Shown here piece by piece: positions 42,995 to 53,193 of a DNA stretch of 64,000 nucleotides; position 1 is the first letter of the stretch, and each line of letters opens with the position of its first letter. Under the pieces are notes generated by a model. The model made no database searches. It had not been told where the DNA came from and was given only the letters and a program-made list of their open reading frames with translations. The DNA is from JBHHUI01 sp965248775 (GTDB taxonomy: Bacteria > Chloroflexota > Anaerolineae > Anaerolineales > JBHHUI01), in contig OZ252150.1 of the NCBI GenBank assembly GCA_965248775.1, forward strand, positions 5,518,001 through 5,582,000, given 5' to 3'. Position numbers and translations under genes: made by a program.

Positions 42995-44644
42995 TTAACT
43001 TCCAATAGCTGCCGCCAGTGTCGTGCAAGCTGGGCACGATCCGTCTGGGCGGAGTATGGCGTAACCAGCCTGCGGATCTATCGTGAAGGTCGTATGGTCT
43101 ACGTTGAAGACAATCATCAACTGAACATTGCCCTGGCTGCGGGCGAGTGAGGTCGCCTGCCCAAGATAGTCTGCATGCTGCTGCACGGTCAGGTTGAACG
43201 GCGGCAACCACAGGAAGCCACTTGGGAGCGTCCCCCATTCCTCACCGGAAAGATAGCCCAACTCGGTGAAGCAAAGCTTACGCTGTCCACCAACGGCCGT
43301 CCGATAGGTGTCCACCATCGACTGATAGTAACGGGTGTAGTGGCTCGAACTGCCACGCGGATCACCGCTGGTCGCGCTCGGTTGTAGCAGACCTTCGTTA
43401 TAATGAATACCCACACAATCCATGAAATTGAGTGCACCTGCTGAGACCATCCCGTTAAGGAAGAGGGCATCGTCGCAGCCGTTCCCTGTGCAGCCACCAT
43501 AGAAACCTGTAGGTGCGGGCGCGCCGCTGATTACAAGGGTGTTTGCGTTCGCTGGTTTGATAGCGTTGTAAGACTGCGAGAGCAAATTGGTATAAGAGAC
43601 CGGGCTGATCTGCCCCGCGGCCCATTCGCGATCAATGTTTGGTTCGTTCCACACTTCAATCCCGTCTGCCCCGGCTGCAGCCAGCGCAGCGACATAGGTG
43701 GCATACTCTGGGAAATTGGAGGAGCCGGAATTCGACGGACTGCCGAGCACGCTCAGTAAGATTTTGAACCCCTTGGTGTGTGCATCCGTGATCAGCCCTG
43801 TCTGGCTTGTGGCGTCGGCACCCGGCGCCCAACTTACTTGCCGTTTAACCCAGGTCATACCTGCGCTTTGCATTGCAGTCACTGCTGCACTACCAAATCC
43901 GGCCACTTGTCCGCCCAGTGCGAAGCCACTTGTGCTAGCCGGAACCGGTGTACTGGTTGGAGTAGTTGGCGACGAACTCGACCCGCCGGAGGTGCCGGGG
44001 ATAGTAAGCACCTGCCCCACATAGATCACACTCGAAGCCAGCCCGTTTGCCTGCTGAATTGCCGAGACGGTTGTACTGTTGTCCAGTGCAATTCGCCACA
44101 GCGTGTCACCGGCCTTTACCGTGTGCGTTCCGCCAGTTGAAGTAGGTTCCGAAGTGGCCGGTACGGGTGTGGCGGTTGGCGTGCTGGCGCTAGGTGCGGG
44201 TGTCGTCGTTGTGCCGCTGGAACCTGGAATGGCAAGGACCTGTCCGACGAAGATCAGGCTCGACGTGAGACCATTTGCCTGTTGAATTGCCGAAACGCTC
44301 GAGCCGTGGTTGAGCGCGATGCGAAAGAGTGTATCCCCTGATTGGACGGTATATGTTCCGCTGGTCGATCCTGATGGAGCCGGGGCTGCAGTCGATGGCG
44401 TGGAGGCAGAAGTGCCTGGAATTGTGAGAACCTGCCCGACATAAATGATGCTTGACGTGAGGCCATTAGCCTGTTGAATGGCTTGTATAGACGTGCCGAA
44501 CTGCAGCGAGATTCGAAATAGATTATCACCCGGCTGAACCGTGTGAGTCCCGCCTTGAACGACCGTACTGGCACCCACAGATGTGACAGGGGCAAGGGAT
44601 AGAATCAAGGTCAGGATGATGAGTAGACGTACGTTTCGGTTCAT
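42995..44644 (-). CDS. secreted protein with three LysM repeats and a glycoside-hydrolase-like barrel
   Basis: The start is the ATG at 44644 with GGGAG upstream, giving 549 residues. A signal peptide (to about residue 26) is followed by three LysM repeats of about 47 residues (HTVQPGDNLFRIS, YTVQSGDTLFRIA, HTVKAGDTLWRIA), separated by Ser/Thr/Pro linkers. The C-terminal 300 residues look like a TIM-barrel glycosidase (WVKRQVSW, GIEVWNEPNID with the acid/base Glu, KLCFTELGYLSGEEWG with a candidate nucleophile Glu). It probably binds peptidoglycan and cleaves a glycan at the cell surface. Confidence 0.87.
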   Translation of the reverse strand: MNRNVRLLIILTLILSLAPVTSVGASTVVQGGTHTVQPGDNLFRISLQFGTSIQAIQQANGLTSSIIYVGQVLTIPGTSASTPSTAAPAPSGSTSGTYTVQSGDTLFRIALNHGSSVSAIQQANGLTSSLIFVGQVLAIPGSSGTTTTPAPSASTPTATPVPATSEPTSTGGTHTVKAGDTLWRIALDNSTTVSAIQQANGLASSVIYVGQVLTIPGTSGGSSSSPTTPTSTPVPASTSGFALGGQVAGFGSAAVTAMQSAGMTWVKRQVSWAPGADATSQTGLITDAHTKGFKILLSVLGSPSNSGSSNFPEYATYVAALAAAGADGIEVWNEPNIDREWAAGQISPVSYTNLLSQSYNAIKPANANTLVISGAPAPTGFYGGCTGNGCDDALFLNGMVSAGALNFMDCVGIHYNEGLLQPSATSGDPRGSSSHYTRYYQSMVDTYRTAVGGQRKLCFTELGYLSGEEWGTLPSGFLWLPPFNLTVQQHADYLGQATSLARSQGNVQLMIVFNVDHTTFTIDPQAGYAILRPDGSCPACTTLAAAIGS

Positions 44645-44693
44645 AATCTTTCTCCCTGCAAATTGCAAAATCATACCATTCGAGAAAATTCAC

Positions 44694-44855
44694 TACAATC
44701 ATAGCCCGGGTTGCCGATTCACTGCTAGTGGGCACATAATCGTCTAAAGCGAAAACCTCAGAACCTGGCGCAACCCGGTTTAATATCCAAAGCCGACTCT
44801 TCGGAGGCGCATCTCACTCCGGAAATTACTCTTCCGGGGCAGTGGAGAGAATTAA
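44694..44855 (+). promoter_or_regulatory. structured 5' leader of the cystathionine beta-synthase gene, riboswitch candidate
   Basis: A -10 box TACAAT (44694-44699) places the transcript start near 44706. There CCGGGTTGC (44706-44714) pairs with GCAACCCGG (44770-44778) and closes a multi-stem region. Inside it, CGATT pairs with AATCG (44715-44719 with 44738-44742) and CACT with AGTG. A second hairpin (44812-44848; CCGGAA with TTCCGG and TCTC with GAGA) covers the Shine-Dalgarno sequence GGAGAG before the ATG at 44856. The shape suggests translational control. It matches no riboswitch class I can recall. Confidence 0.5.
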
Positions 44856-46199
44856 ATGTTGACTGCCGACCCAAATAGAGCCGTGTACGACAGTATCCTG
44901 GACACGATCGGGCGTACGCCACTTGTACGTCTTAATCGTGTGACTCTGAGGATTAGCGTGCAGGATGTATGCCAAGGTCGAGTTTTTTAATCCGGGTGGT
45001 TCGGTGAAGGACCGTATCGGACCGAGAATGTTAGCTGCTGCTGAGCAATCCGGCGCATTGAAGCCCGGTGGGACTGTGGTGGAAGGCACCTCCGGCAATA
45101 CTGGCGTGGGGCTGGCAATCGCCTGCGCCATAAAAGGCTATAAGGCCGTATTTGTCATGCCGGACAAGATGAGCCAGGAAAAAATCCAATTATTGCGCGC
45201 GTTTGGTGCGCGTGTTGTGATGACACCGACGGCCGTCGAACCGGAAGATCCGCGCTCTTATTATTCGGTGGCCGATAAAATCGTTGCTGAGACTCCCAAT
45301 GCGATTCTGGCCAACCAATATCACAATCCCGAGAATCCAGCTGCTCACTACCAAACCACCGGCCCGGAAATTTGGGAGCAGACTGAAGGGCAGGTGACAG
45401 ATATTGTTATCGGCATGGGCACTGGCGGAACCATTACAGGAGTCGGGCGTTATCTCAAGGAACAAGACCCCAGTGTGCGCATCATTGGCGTCGACCCGCA
45501 TGGCTCTCTGTTATATGAAACATGGCGCCGGGGTCGGCTGCCGGACGAGCCGGAAGTGAAACCCTACAAAATCGAGGGCATTGGCGAAGACTTCCTTCCC
45601 ACGGCATTGGACCTGAGTCTCGTTGACAAGGTGCTCCAGATCGGCGACAAAGAGTCTTTCTTGATGGCACGTCGGCTCGTGCGAGATGAAGGGATTTTTT
45701 GTGGTGGCTCCTCCGGCAGCGCTGTAGCCGCGGCAGTCCGTTATGCCGAGCAATTGGGTGCGGAGCGCAACGTAGTTGTCGTCTTGCCGGATTCAGGCTC
45801 ACGCTATCTAAGCAAGATTTTTGATGACGATTGGATGCGCGAATCCGGCTTTCTGGAAAGCACCTGGGCGTCTACGCATACTATCGATGTTCTGGACTCC
45901 AAAGCAAGCATCGAAGTATTCACCGCCACACCTGCAGACCGTATGGTGGATGTTGTGACCGCAATGAAAGCACACAATATTTCCCAACTACCCGTTGTCG
46001 ATGAGGGCAGCCTGGTGGGTCTTGTGAGCGAGGTGGATTTACTCAATCATATGTTACTGGCCGAGCACAAACACTCGCCGGGAGAGACCATTGCTGATCT
46101 CGTTGAGTATAATGTAACCACTGTAAAACCGGATACGCCTATGGAGACGCTCATGTCACTATTTGCGACCGGTCAAGTTGCAATTGTTACGGAAGATAG

Positions 46200-47750
46200 C
46201 AGTGGTTTGTTGACTCAAGATTATTGGGCATAAAGGCAGATGGCATTGCCCGCGAACACCCAGTCAAGCAGCGCCTGGAACGCAGGCGGTGGGGGCCGGT
46301 CCGACCACGCCCGCCAGAAGCGTTGCAACATGATCCATGGCTCCAGCCAAGCGCGCACTTCTCGCAGCGCCGCCGGCCAACTGACGTTGGGACGCGGTTG
46401 TTTCGACCGCCGTATTTTTTTTCCCCGTCGCCCCCCAGTCTCGTCGACTGGACGAGGTCGTGCGCCGTTTGCTCTTGCGTCGTGCCGGTTGTTGCGTCTC
46501 ATCGAGTTCGACCGTCTCGACCTCGCCGCGGGCCAACGCCCACCAGCAAAAGGCGAAGGCGCAACACACCAGCTCCCAGTGGCGGCGGATGGCGTGGTCG
46601 GCGCGCACTTGATACTGGGCCCAGCCCAAGCTCTGCTTGACTTGCTTGTAGCTCTGCTCGACCCAGGCGCGCAGGCCGTACAGGCGCGTGACCTCGGCCA
46701 GGTTCGCCGCCGGCAGCGAGCTCTCTTGCGCACGAAGCGTGCGCGGGGATGGCAGGTTGGTCGCCAGATACCAGGTTGTCTGCTCGGGCAGCTGCACCGG
46801 GTCGGTGGTCACGACTACCAGGCGCTGCGCACGTTGCGGTCCGTACATCCGGCCGACGACTTCGAGCACCCACCTCGGCTCACGGTGTCCGTCTCGGAAT
46901 TCTCGTACGACCTGGCGCCACTTGCCCAGCGCGTCCGGTTGCCACGGATAGCCCGCCACGAGCTCCGTGATCGAGCCCGGTTCCCCTTTGGGATGCCACC
47001 AGCTGAACGAGGGCGGCATCGCCACGACGTAGCCCACCCCCAGCTTGTGCAGCCCGCCGATAAACTGGTCGTGCTTGCCGTAGAGGCTGTCCGCCACGAC
47101 TGCCTTGAAGGGCACGCCCGCCTTGTGCGCACGCTCCACCAGCTCCAGCGCGAGCGCTGGCTTGGTGCGAAAGCCCGCATCTTTGTTGCCGCGCGCAAAC
47201 CAGTGCGCTGGCGTGTACGGCTCGACTTCCAGCGGGTAGTAGAGCCGCTCGTCCGCCCAGAGCGCGTGCACCGACACCACACCGTTGTCGACCTTGCCGA
47301 TACTGCCCAGATATTGGCGCCCAACATGCGCGGTGCTATTTCCCCACTTGCGGTCGCCGGTCTCATCGATGGCCAAAACACCAGCAGCAGTGGGCGCCAG
47401 CATCTCAAGCCGCTGCAGCAGCTCTCGCCGCAACTGACCGACCGCCGCCGCATCCCAGTTCGACTCGGACAGGAACCACTGCAGGCGTTGCACCTGCGCC
47501 TGTTGCGCACCGGCCAGCGGCTCGGCGTTCGCCAGTGCGGTGAGCGTCTTGTTGCGCTCCGCAGGCAACAACAACCCTTCCAGATAGCGCCGGAACGCTT
47601 CGCGTTGGTTGCGTCGCGAAAACAAACCATCAAACTCCAGGGCGAAATCTTCCAGTGGACCGGGCGCGGGAGTGACATCCAGGCGTTTCGTCATGCTCCA
47701 CCTCCACCACCTGTATACACCCGGTTTTTCCTTGAGTCAACAAACCACTG
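46200..47750 (-). mobile_element. IS701-like insertion sequence in the cystathionine beta-synthase gene
   Basis: The element is 1551 bp with perfect 20-bp inverted repeats, CAGTGGTTTGTTGACTCAAG at 46200-46219 and its complement at 47731-47750. It is flanked by a 4-bp duplication ATAG (46196-46199, 47751-47754), the size expected for IS701. Removing it with one ATAG restores the host reading frame exactly. Confidence 0.96.
46264..47694 (-). CDS. IS701-family transposase (DDE)
   Basis: The intact 476-residue protein has the N-terminal helices LQWFLSESNWDAAAV and then VLAIDETGDRKWGNSTAHVGRQYLGSIGKVDNG with the first catalytic Asp. The second lies in VVADSLYGKH and the Glu in WVEQSYKQVKQSLGWAQYQVR. 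GGAGGTGGAGC precedes the ATG. The DNA is more GC-rich than its surroundings, consistent with recent arrival. Confidence 0.94.
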   Translation of the reverse strand: MTKRLDVTPAPGPLEDFALEFDGLFSRRNQREAFRRYLEGLLLPAERNKTLTALANAEPLAGAQQAQVQRLQWFLSESNWDAAAVGQLRRELLQRLEMLAPTAAGVLAIDETGDRKWGNSTAHVGRQYLGSIGKVDNGVVSVHALWADERLYYPLEVEPYTPAHWFARGNKDAGFRTKPALALELVERAHKAGVPFKAVVADSLYGKHDQFIGGLHKLGVGYVVAMPPSFSWWHPKGEPGSITELVAGYPWQPDALGKWRQVVREFRDGHREPRWVLEVVGRMYGPQRAQRLVVVTTDPVQLPEQTTWYLATNLPSPRTLRAQESSLPAANLAEVTRLYGLRAWVEQSYKQVKQSLGWAQYQVRADHAIRRHWELVCCAFAFCWWALARGEVETVELDETQQPARRKSKRRTTSSSRRDWGATGKKNTAVETTASQRQLAGGAARSARLAGAMDHVATLLAGVVGPAPTACVPGAA

Positions 47751-47894
47751 ATAGCCAGCCGGTGGGAATTATAACCAAAATCGACCTTCTCGATTATCTC
47801 GCGACTCACACGAACTAAGTTCGATTGGCTAAATGTCAACACGATTTGCTTTATCTAGGGCATGAGGTTTACACTTATCTTGTAATCACCCTTT

Positions 47895-48260
47895 ATGGCG
47901 GATATCTTCTTCTTTGAACAAGGTGCCGACCCCCGTCCACCGGACGAAGTCCGCATTGAAGAGTTGCAAGCAGCTCCCTATCCAGATGGTCGACGAGTCA
48001 AACTGAAACTCGTCGTTACCCCATTTATCGAGCGCCCAAACTTGGATGTCGAAGTGTTCAATTCCGCAGGTGAGTCGGTTGCGACAGTTGATATCCTGGA
48101 AACGATGACCACAGCCGTTGAGTTGACCGTACATTTACGCAGTCCCCGACCGGAAGGGGAGCATACTTTGCGGGCGCGCCTTTACTATGAAGAGATGCCC
48201 GACCAAGACACGCGTGAAGTCGTCTTTACTGTTACACCACCGGAATTTGACTCATCGTGA
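47895..48260 (+). CDS. small hypothetical protein upstream of the receptor cyclase
   Basis: The 121-residue protein is mostly beta (VKLKLVVTPFIERPNLDVEVFNSAGESVATVDI, LRARLYYEEMPDQDTREVVFTV), Ig-like in appearance, with no signal peptide. Its TGA overlaps the GTG start of the next gene, so both are co-translated. I recognise no family; a role with the cyclase is inference. Confidence 0.65.
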   Translation: MADIFFFEQGADPRPPDEVRIEELQAAPYPDGRRVKLKLVVTPFIERPNLDVEVFNSAGESVATVDILETMTTAVELTVHLRSPRPEGEHTLRARLYYEEMPDQDTREVVFTVTPPEFDSS

Positions 48261-50352
48261 GCGAGACACGTCCTCCCTTCCATCGGCGTATTCTAAACGC
48301 CCTCCTTTCTACGCCTCTACGCTTCAAAATTACAGTCCCATATTTGATTGTCGTTATTATCCTTGCCGGCTTGGTCACATTCTTTGCCAGTCAGAGTTTC
48401 GCCCGCACACTGCGCGAACAGTTTAGCAGTCGGATCGCCGACGCTTCTTCTCAAGTCAGTGATAGCCTTTTCGAGATTGAGACGCGCCAATTGAGTTCGT
48501 TACGGGCGATATCTCGCACTGATGGGGTTGGCTCGGCTGTTGCAGGTGGTGATGTCGCGCACTTATCCGATCTGGTGCGCCCAATTGCACTGAACTCGCA
48601 ACTGGAACTGGTGGACATTCTGGATTTGGAGGGGCAAGCACTCCTCACCTTTCACCAGGACCCTGAATCATCGGCTCCTTCGTATGTGACGACTGAGGCA
48701 ACGAACTACGAAGATCTGCCGCTCGTCCAAATTGTGCTGGCCGGCGAAGTGGACGAACTCGGAGACAAATTTGCCGCAATAGTTTCCGTCCCCTGGGGGG
48801 CTGCAGTTTACACCGCTGGGCCGATCACCCAAAACAATGAACTCGTTGGCGTGGTTCTTGTGGGCGAATACCTCGATTCAATCGCGACGGAACTGTTTGA
48901 GCAATCAAGAACGGGTGTTTCTATCTACGATCCGCAAGGGGTTTTGATCTCTTCCAGCTTGGTAGGGCAGGCGGGTACACTGGCGACGATTTCAACATCA
49001 ACCTTGAATGCGGTTGCAGAATATCGCGGCGAGCGCCTCATTACTCGGACAATCCAAGCCGGCTCGCGCAGCTATGTGGAAGCACTCACAAGCTTGTTCA
49101 TTCGGGGAGAACCCACAGTTTATGTGCAAGGGGTGGCGCTTCCGGAAGCGATACTCACCGAGCAGAGCAGTCCTTCTCCGTTCCAACTCACGTCCTGGTT
49201 TCTCATTGCCACACTCTCAGTGATTGGTTTGGGCTTCCTCATCGCGCAAGCGATTGCCGTTCCAGTGTTTGATCTGCTCAAGGCCTCGACGCGTGTGGCT
49301 GAAGGTGATTTGGATGTAAAGCTTGGAGCCGAGACCTCCGATGAACTGGGCATGCTCTCGCGTACATTCAATACCATGGTGGACGAACTTCGCCAACGGG
49401 AGTTCATGCGCGAGCTATTTGGCCGCATGGTATCGGAGGAGGTTCGCGAGGCAGTGTTAGAAGGAGAGGTCACCCTGGGGGGGAGCTAAAAACGGTGACA
49501 CTACTATTTACAGATTTGCGCAATTTCACGACACTCTCAGAGCAGATGGCCCCCACAGATGTTGTGGAGGTGCTAAACAGTTACTTCGGCATTGTAAATC
49601 GGGCCGTGAACGAGTCGGGCGGCACTATCAATCGCTTTGGTGGCGATAGTTCGCTGGCGATATTTGGCGCACCCGTCGATCTAGAACCGCACGAGTCAGC
49701 CCGTCGCGCCATCAATACCGGCCTACAGATCCAGACTAAACTGTTGATCGCTAATGCGAAACGTTTGCGAGATGGTTTGCACCCCCTCGGTGTGGGTATC
49801 GGCATCAACACGGGCGAAGTTGTCACCGGAAACATTGGTTCGGAGGAACGCTTCGAATACACTGTAATTGGGGACGCTGTAAACATTGCAGCACGCGTGC
49901 AAAGCCTATCAGCGGAACTTGGGGCAGGCTTGCTCATCACAAAGGCATCACTCGATGCGCTAGGCGATGAAGTAAATTTTGTCATCAGAGATCAGGGGCC
50001 TGCACTGCTTAAGGGCAAAAGTGAATCAGTGTCGATTTTTAGCGTGCATGGTAGAAAACCAGATTCTCCAGCGCTGATTGCCTGGCGCGAGCAATTTGTC
50101 TCCTACGGTCGGGATATCGTTGAGGCCGTGTATCTGGAGTGGTTGGGGTATGATGCGGCCATTATTGCCAATCTCAAAGGCATTCGTTTGCAGACGGTGC
50201 GGCGCTGGCTTAAAGCTGCCGAGCATAGTCCCGTGGCCGTCGAAAAGGAAGCCGGTTTCGAGCTTGGTCTGGAGCACTCCGAGATCGAGGGATTGCGCGG
50301 CCGGGAGGATGATTCTGTGCTGTTTAGTCCCTCTCCCGTCGCCGAAATGTAA
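48257..50352 (+). pseudogene. receptor-type class III adenylate/guanylate cyclase split by a one-base frameshift in a G7 tract
   Basis: The first part (48257-49489) has a membrane helix near residue 35, an extracellular sensor domain, a second helix near residue 320, a HAMP domain (ARVAEGDLDVKL in essence) and FGRMVSEEVREAVL. The frame then stops after LGGS. The second part (49495-50352) is the catalytic domain, with VTLLFTDLRNFT, INRFGGDSSLAIFGAP and YTVIGDAVNIAARVQ. With eight G bases instead of seven at 49478-49484, the frame would read LGGELKTVTLLFTDLRN as one protein of about 700 residues. It makes a cyclic nucleotide in response to an external signal. The split may be a sequencing error, a true mutation or a phase-variable switch. 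Confidence 0.85.
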
Positions 50353-51192
50353 TCTTTCTCCCCCTTACAGTACTTCCGGACCATATTCAGCCCTGGTTCA
50401 ACACATTATTCTTAGTAAAAGTTTCGTAAAGACTAGTAGGGGGGTAGTCGAGCGCGAGAGTAATTTATGCTTCGTTCGAACATCCATGCGAGTCCGTTTT
50501 TAGCACAACGCCAAATTGAGGCGTTGATTTGGGTTGCGACTGTAGTTGGTGCAGTGTCACTGAGTGCCGCCACTGTCACAATCGCGAGTCAATCTGCCTA
50601 CCGCACGCCCGGCGTCGGACTGGATATAGCCCTGTCTCGCTTCGAGCGCAACATCTCGGCGGATTATTCAGCAGATGCCCCAGAGGCCCTCACCTTTCAG
50701 CCGCTCGATGCCGTCATTGAGGGCGAATCGATTCGAGAGAACTCCGCCCGCTCCACAAAACAGCGCGCACGGACCGTTCCGAAAAGCGAGACGATTTCGA
50801 CAATTGAAACTCTTCCGATACATTTTTCGCCGGAAGTGAACGCGCCTGAGCCCTTTGTGCCAACTCTTGTCATAATACAAGCCCCTGAAACAATCGCTGA
50901 ACCAATTTTAACCGAAGCGGTGCCAGTCGACTTGCCGGTAACGAATGTGGCGGCCAAACCATCAAATGAGACTTCAGATTCGACACATGAGAGTTCAGAT
51001 CCGATACCTGAGACATCGGATCCGATACATGAGATATCAGATTCGACTTCATCGGACGAAAGTGGTGCTGATGATTTGTCTGATGCTTCAATTACACAGT
51101 CGAACATAGACGAAAGTGATGAACCATCTCCTGTTTCGTCTGACGTCTCCGATACCGATGTTGTGCCCGAACCATCCATATCCAGTGTCCTA

Positions 51193-52610
51193 GTGGGTCA
51201 CTTGGCACGGACATCGCCATAAAATGAATCGGGCTTTAGAATTGGCTGCATCCTTGATCACATAGGTGATGAAATGAGCCGACGCAAGAAAGACCCGCTT
51301 CGTGAACTGACGAAGGAAGAGCGGGAATGGCTGGAACGTATTGGCCATTCGCAGACGGAGCCTGCTAGTCATGTCGTTCGCGCCCGACAGATTCTGTTCG
51401 TGGCGGATGGGAACAATTACACCGAGGCCGCGCGCTTGTCGGGTCGGAAGTCCGGTGACGCGGTCTCGCAGTTGGTCAGCCGCTTCAATCAGGAAGGCCT
51501 GACGGCCATCGAGCCTCGCCACGGCGGCGGAGCGCAAGTGAAGTACGGAGTGGCGCAACGCGAGCGCATTCTGCAGGAAGTGCGCCGACCACCCATTCCG
51601 GAGACAGACGGGACGGCGACGTGGTCGCTGCAAACTTTGCAGCAACGGTTGCGCTCGATGCCGGATGGCTTGCCCGAGGTGAGCACCTATACCATCTGGA
51701 CGGTGTTGCAGGAAGCCGGCTACAGCTGGCAGCAGTCGCGCAGCTGGTGCGAAACCGGCCAAGCAACACGCAAGCGAAAGGGCGGCACTGTTATTGTGAC
51801 CGACCCAGATACCGAGGCGAAAAAAACTTGATCGAAAGCGCCTACCATACTGGCGAAACGCTCGGCCTGGCCGTCTGGACCCAAGATGAAGCCGGACCTT
51901 ATCAGACCAAGCCATATGTGGGGGGCAGCTGGCAGCCCGAGGCGCAGCCGGCCAAACAGCCGCACGAGTACATCCGCGACGGAACGGCAAAATTGCTAAC
52001 ACTATTTCACCCGGCTTCTGGACAAGTGCGCGTGAAAGGCGTCACGCGTACTACCAATGCTATTTTGCATCCATGGCTCAAGGACGAACTGTTGGCTATC
52101 CTGCAGGCATTGCCGGCCAAACCCCAACTCGACGTTGAAGCCAATCGCCTGCTATGGGAAAGCTGGCAAGCCGGATTATCGTTGCCCATCACCTTGTCGC
52201 AAGAACTTCCAGCTCTGCGCATGCTACTCATCTGGGATAACCTCAAAGGCCATTACACTCCGGAGATGGTTCTGTGGTTGTTCGAACACGGCATTATGCC
52301 GCTGTATACACCGTTGGGCGGCTCGTGGTTGAACATGGCTGAATCGATGCAGCGAATTCTCGTTCGGCGTGGCCTGTCCGGCCAGTATCCGCAAACACCT
52401 GATCAAATCATTGCCTTGTTACAAGGCGTCGCGCAGGGTTGGAACCAGAACCCCACTCCGTTTGAATGGGGCGGCAAACGTAAGGCACGTCGCCAACGCA
52501 GTCGGCAGCGGCGGCACATGCTCGGTGGTTCCGGCGCGTACACTCGGCATCCGATCCGCCGCCGCTCAACGCTGATCCAACAATGGCAATCAGCATGCCA
52601 AGTGACCCAC
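51193..52610 (+). mobile_element. IS630-family insertion sequence
   Basis: The element is 1418 bp with 15-bp perfect inverted repeats, GTGGGTCACTTGGCA (51193-51207) and its complement (52596-52610). It is flanked by the TA duplication (51191-51192, 52611-52612) characteristic of the IS630/Tc1 group. Confidence 0.95.
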
Positions 52611-52613
52611 TAG
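51274..52613 (+). CDS. IS630-family transposase, two frames joined by an A7 slip site
   Basis: Frame 1 (51274-51831) encodes a helix-turn-helix N-terminus of 185 residues. The catalytic part continues in the -1 frame from about 51828, with TQDEAGPYQTKP (first Asp), LLIWDNLKGHYT (second Asp) and LNMAESMQRILVRRG (Glu). The switch lies at seven A bases (51820-51826), where ribosomal -1 slippage or addition of an eighth A to the mRNA would give EAKK(N)LIESAYHTG. The stop codon uses the TA of the target duplication plus a host G. Confidence 0.88.
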
Positions 52614-53193
52614 CTGTTGTCCAGACAGATACGGCTTCTTCTCAGGCGACCACAGAAACGGACAGGAGCAGCAGCAATGTAGGGGATGATGATGGCGATA
52701 AGAGCGAGAGTGGGGATGTCAGTGTAGTCAATAGTGACGATGACAGCTCTAGTGACTCGAATAGTGGAAGTGGGACTAGCGGAAGTGGCAGTGCTGGCGA
52801 CGACGATAGTGGCGCTGCTGGCAGCGCAGGCGGCGGCTCAGCAGGTGGTGGCAGTGCAGGCGGCGGCAACAGTAACGGCGGTGGAGGCAGTGGCGGCGGC
52901 AGCGGTGGCGGCAGTGGCGGCGGCAGCGGTGGTGGCAAAGGAAAAGGCGGCTAATAGTCCCACTCAATTCATCCTTGTAGGCTGAAGGATTTCTGCTCGA
53001 AATTCGATTGCAACAGCAGCACTCCAGGGTTCATGCAGTTCTCCAATTAGCATTTTTCTCCGAAATATCTAAAAATTTTCAATCTCATACTGGCGATTAT
53101 GGCGTGTTGTCGTATACTTGCGGCAGTTCGCCCCTTTTTTACTGCCTTAATTTCTTGTGAAGCCGAGACGAACTCAGGACCGTTAACCAACGT

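Larger units (their letters stand above)
44856..47818 (+). pseudogene. cystathionine beta-synthase with CBS domains, frameshifted and interrupted by an insertion sequence
   Basis: The ATG at 44856 opens with VYDSILDTIGRTPLVRLNRV, the usual start of this PLP enzyme. An extra base near 44960 shifts the frame, and the enzyme continues from about 44965 (FNPGGSVKDRIG with the PLP lysine, EGTSGNTGVGLA). Two CBS domains follow (QLPVVDEGSLVGLVSEVDLL). An IS element (46200-47750) splits the second CBS domain. The tail at 47755-47818 joins in frame as TEDSQPVGIITKIDLLDYLATHTN. The intact enzyme would condense serine with homocysteine or a related thiol. Confidence 0.88.
50467..52954 (+). pseudogene. 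Ser/Asp- and Gly-rich membrane-anchored protein, interrupted by an IS630 element
   Basis: Positions 50467-51192 and 52613-52954 join in frame (SSVL-AVVQTDTASSQ) when the IS630 element and one TA are removed, giving about 355 residues. There is one N-terminal hydrophobic helix (ALIWVATVVGAVSLSAA), then a Ser/Asp/Glu region with short repeats (HESSDPIPETSDPIHEISDS). The tail is made of GGGSAGGGS and SGGGSGGG units and ends GKGKGG. It is low-complexity and probably surface-exposed. I know no family. Confidence 0.75.

Noticed and set aside
44706..44778. tRNA gene
   Set aside because: The length of 73 bases and closing stem are tempting, but there is no T-arm consensus, no anticodon arm of the right size, and the closing stem has nine pairs.
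46200..47754. host fusion between cystathionine beta-synthase and the sequence running into the IS
   Set aside because: The tail LLTQDYWA is encoded by the IS end; the true C-terminus resumes after the IS.
52763..52954. simple-repeat expansion unrelated to a gene
   Set aside because: The Gly/Ser-coding repeat stays in frame with the upstream half of the interrupted gene once the IS630 element is removed.
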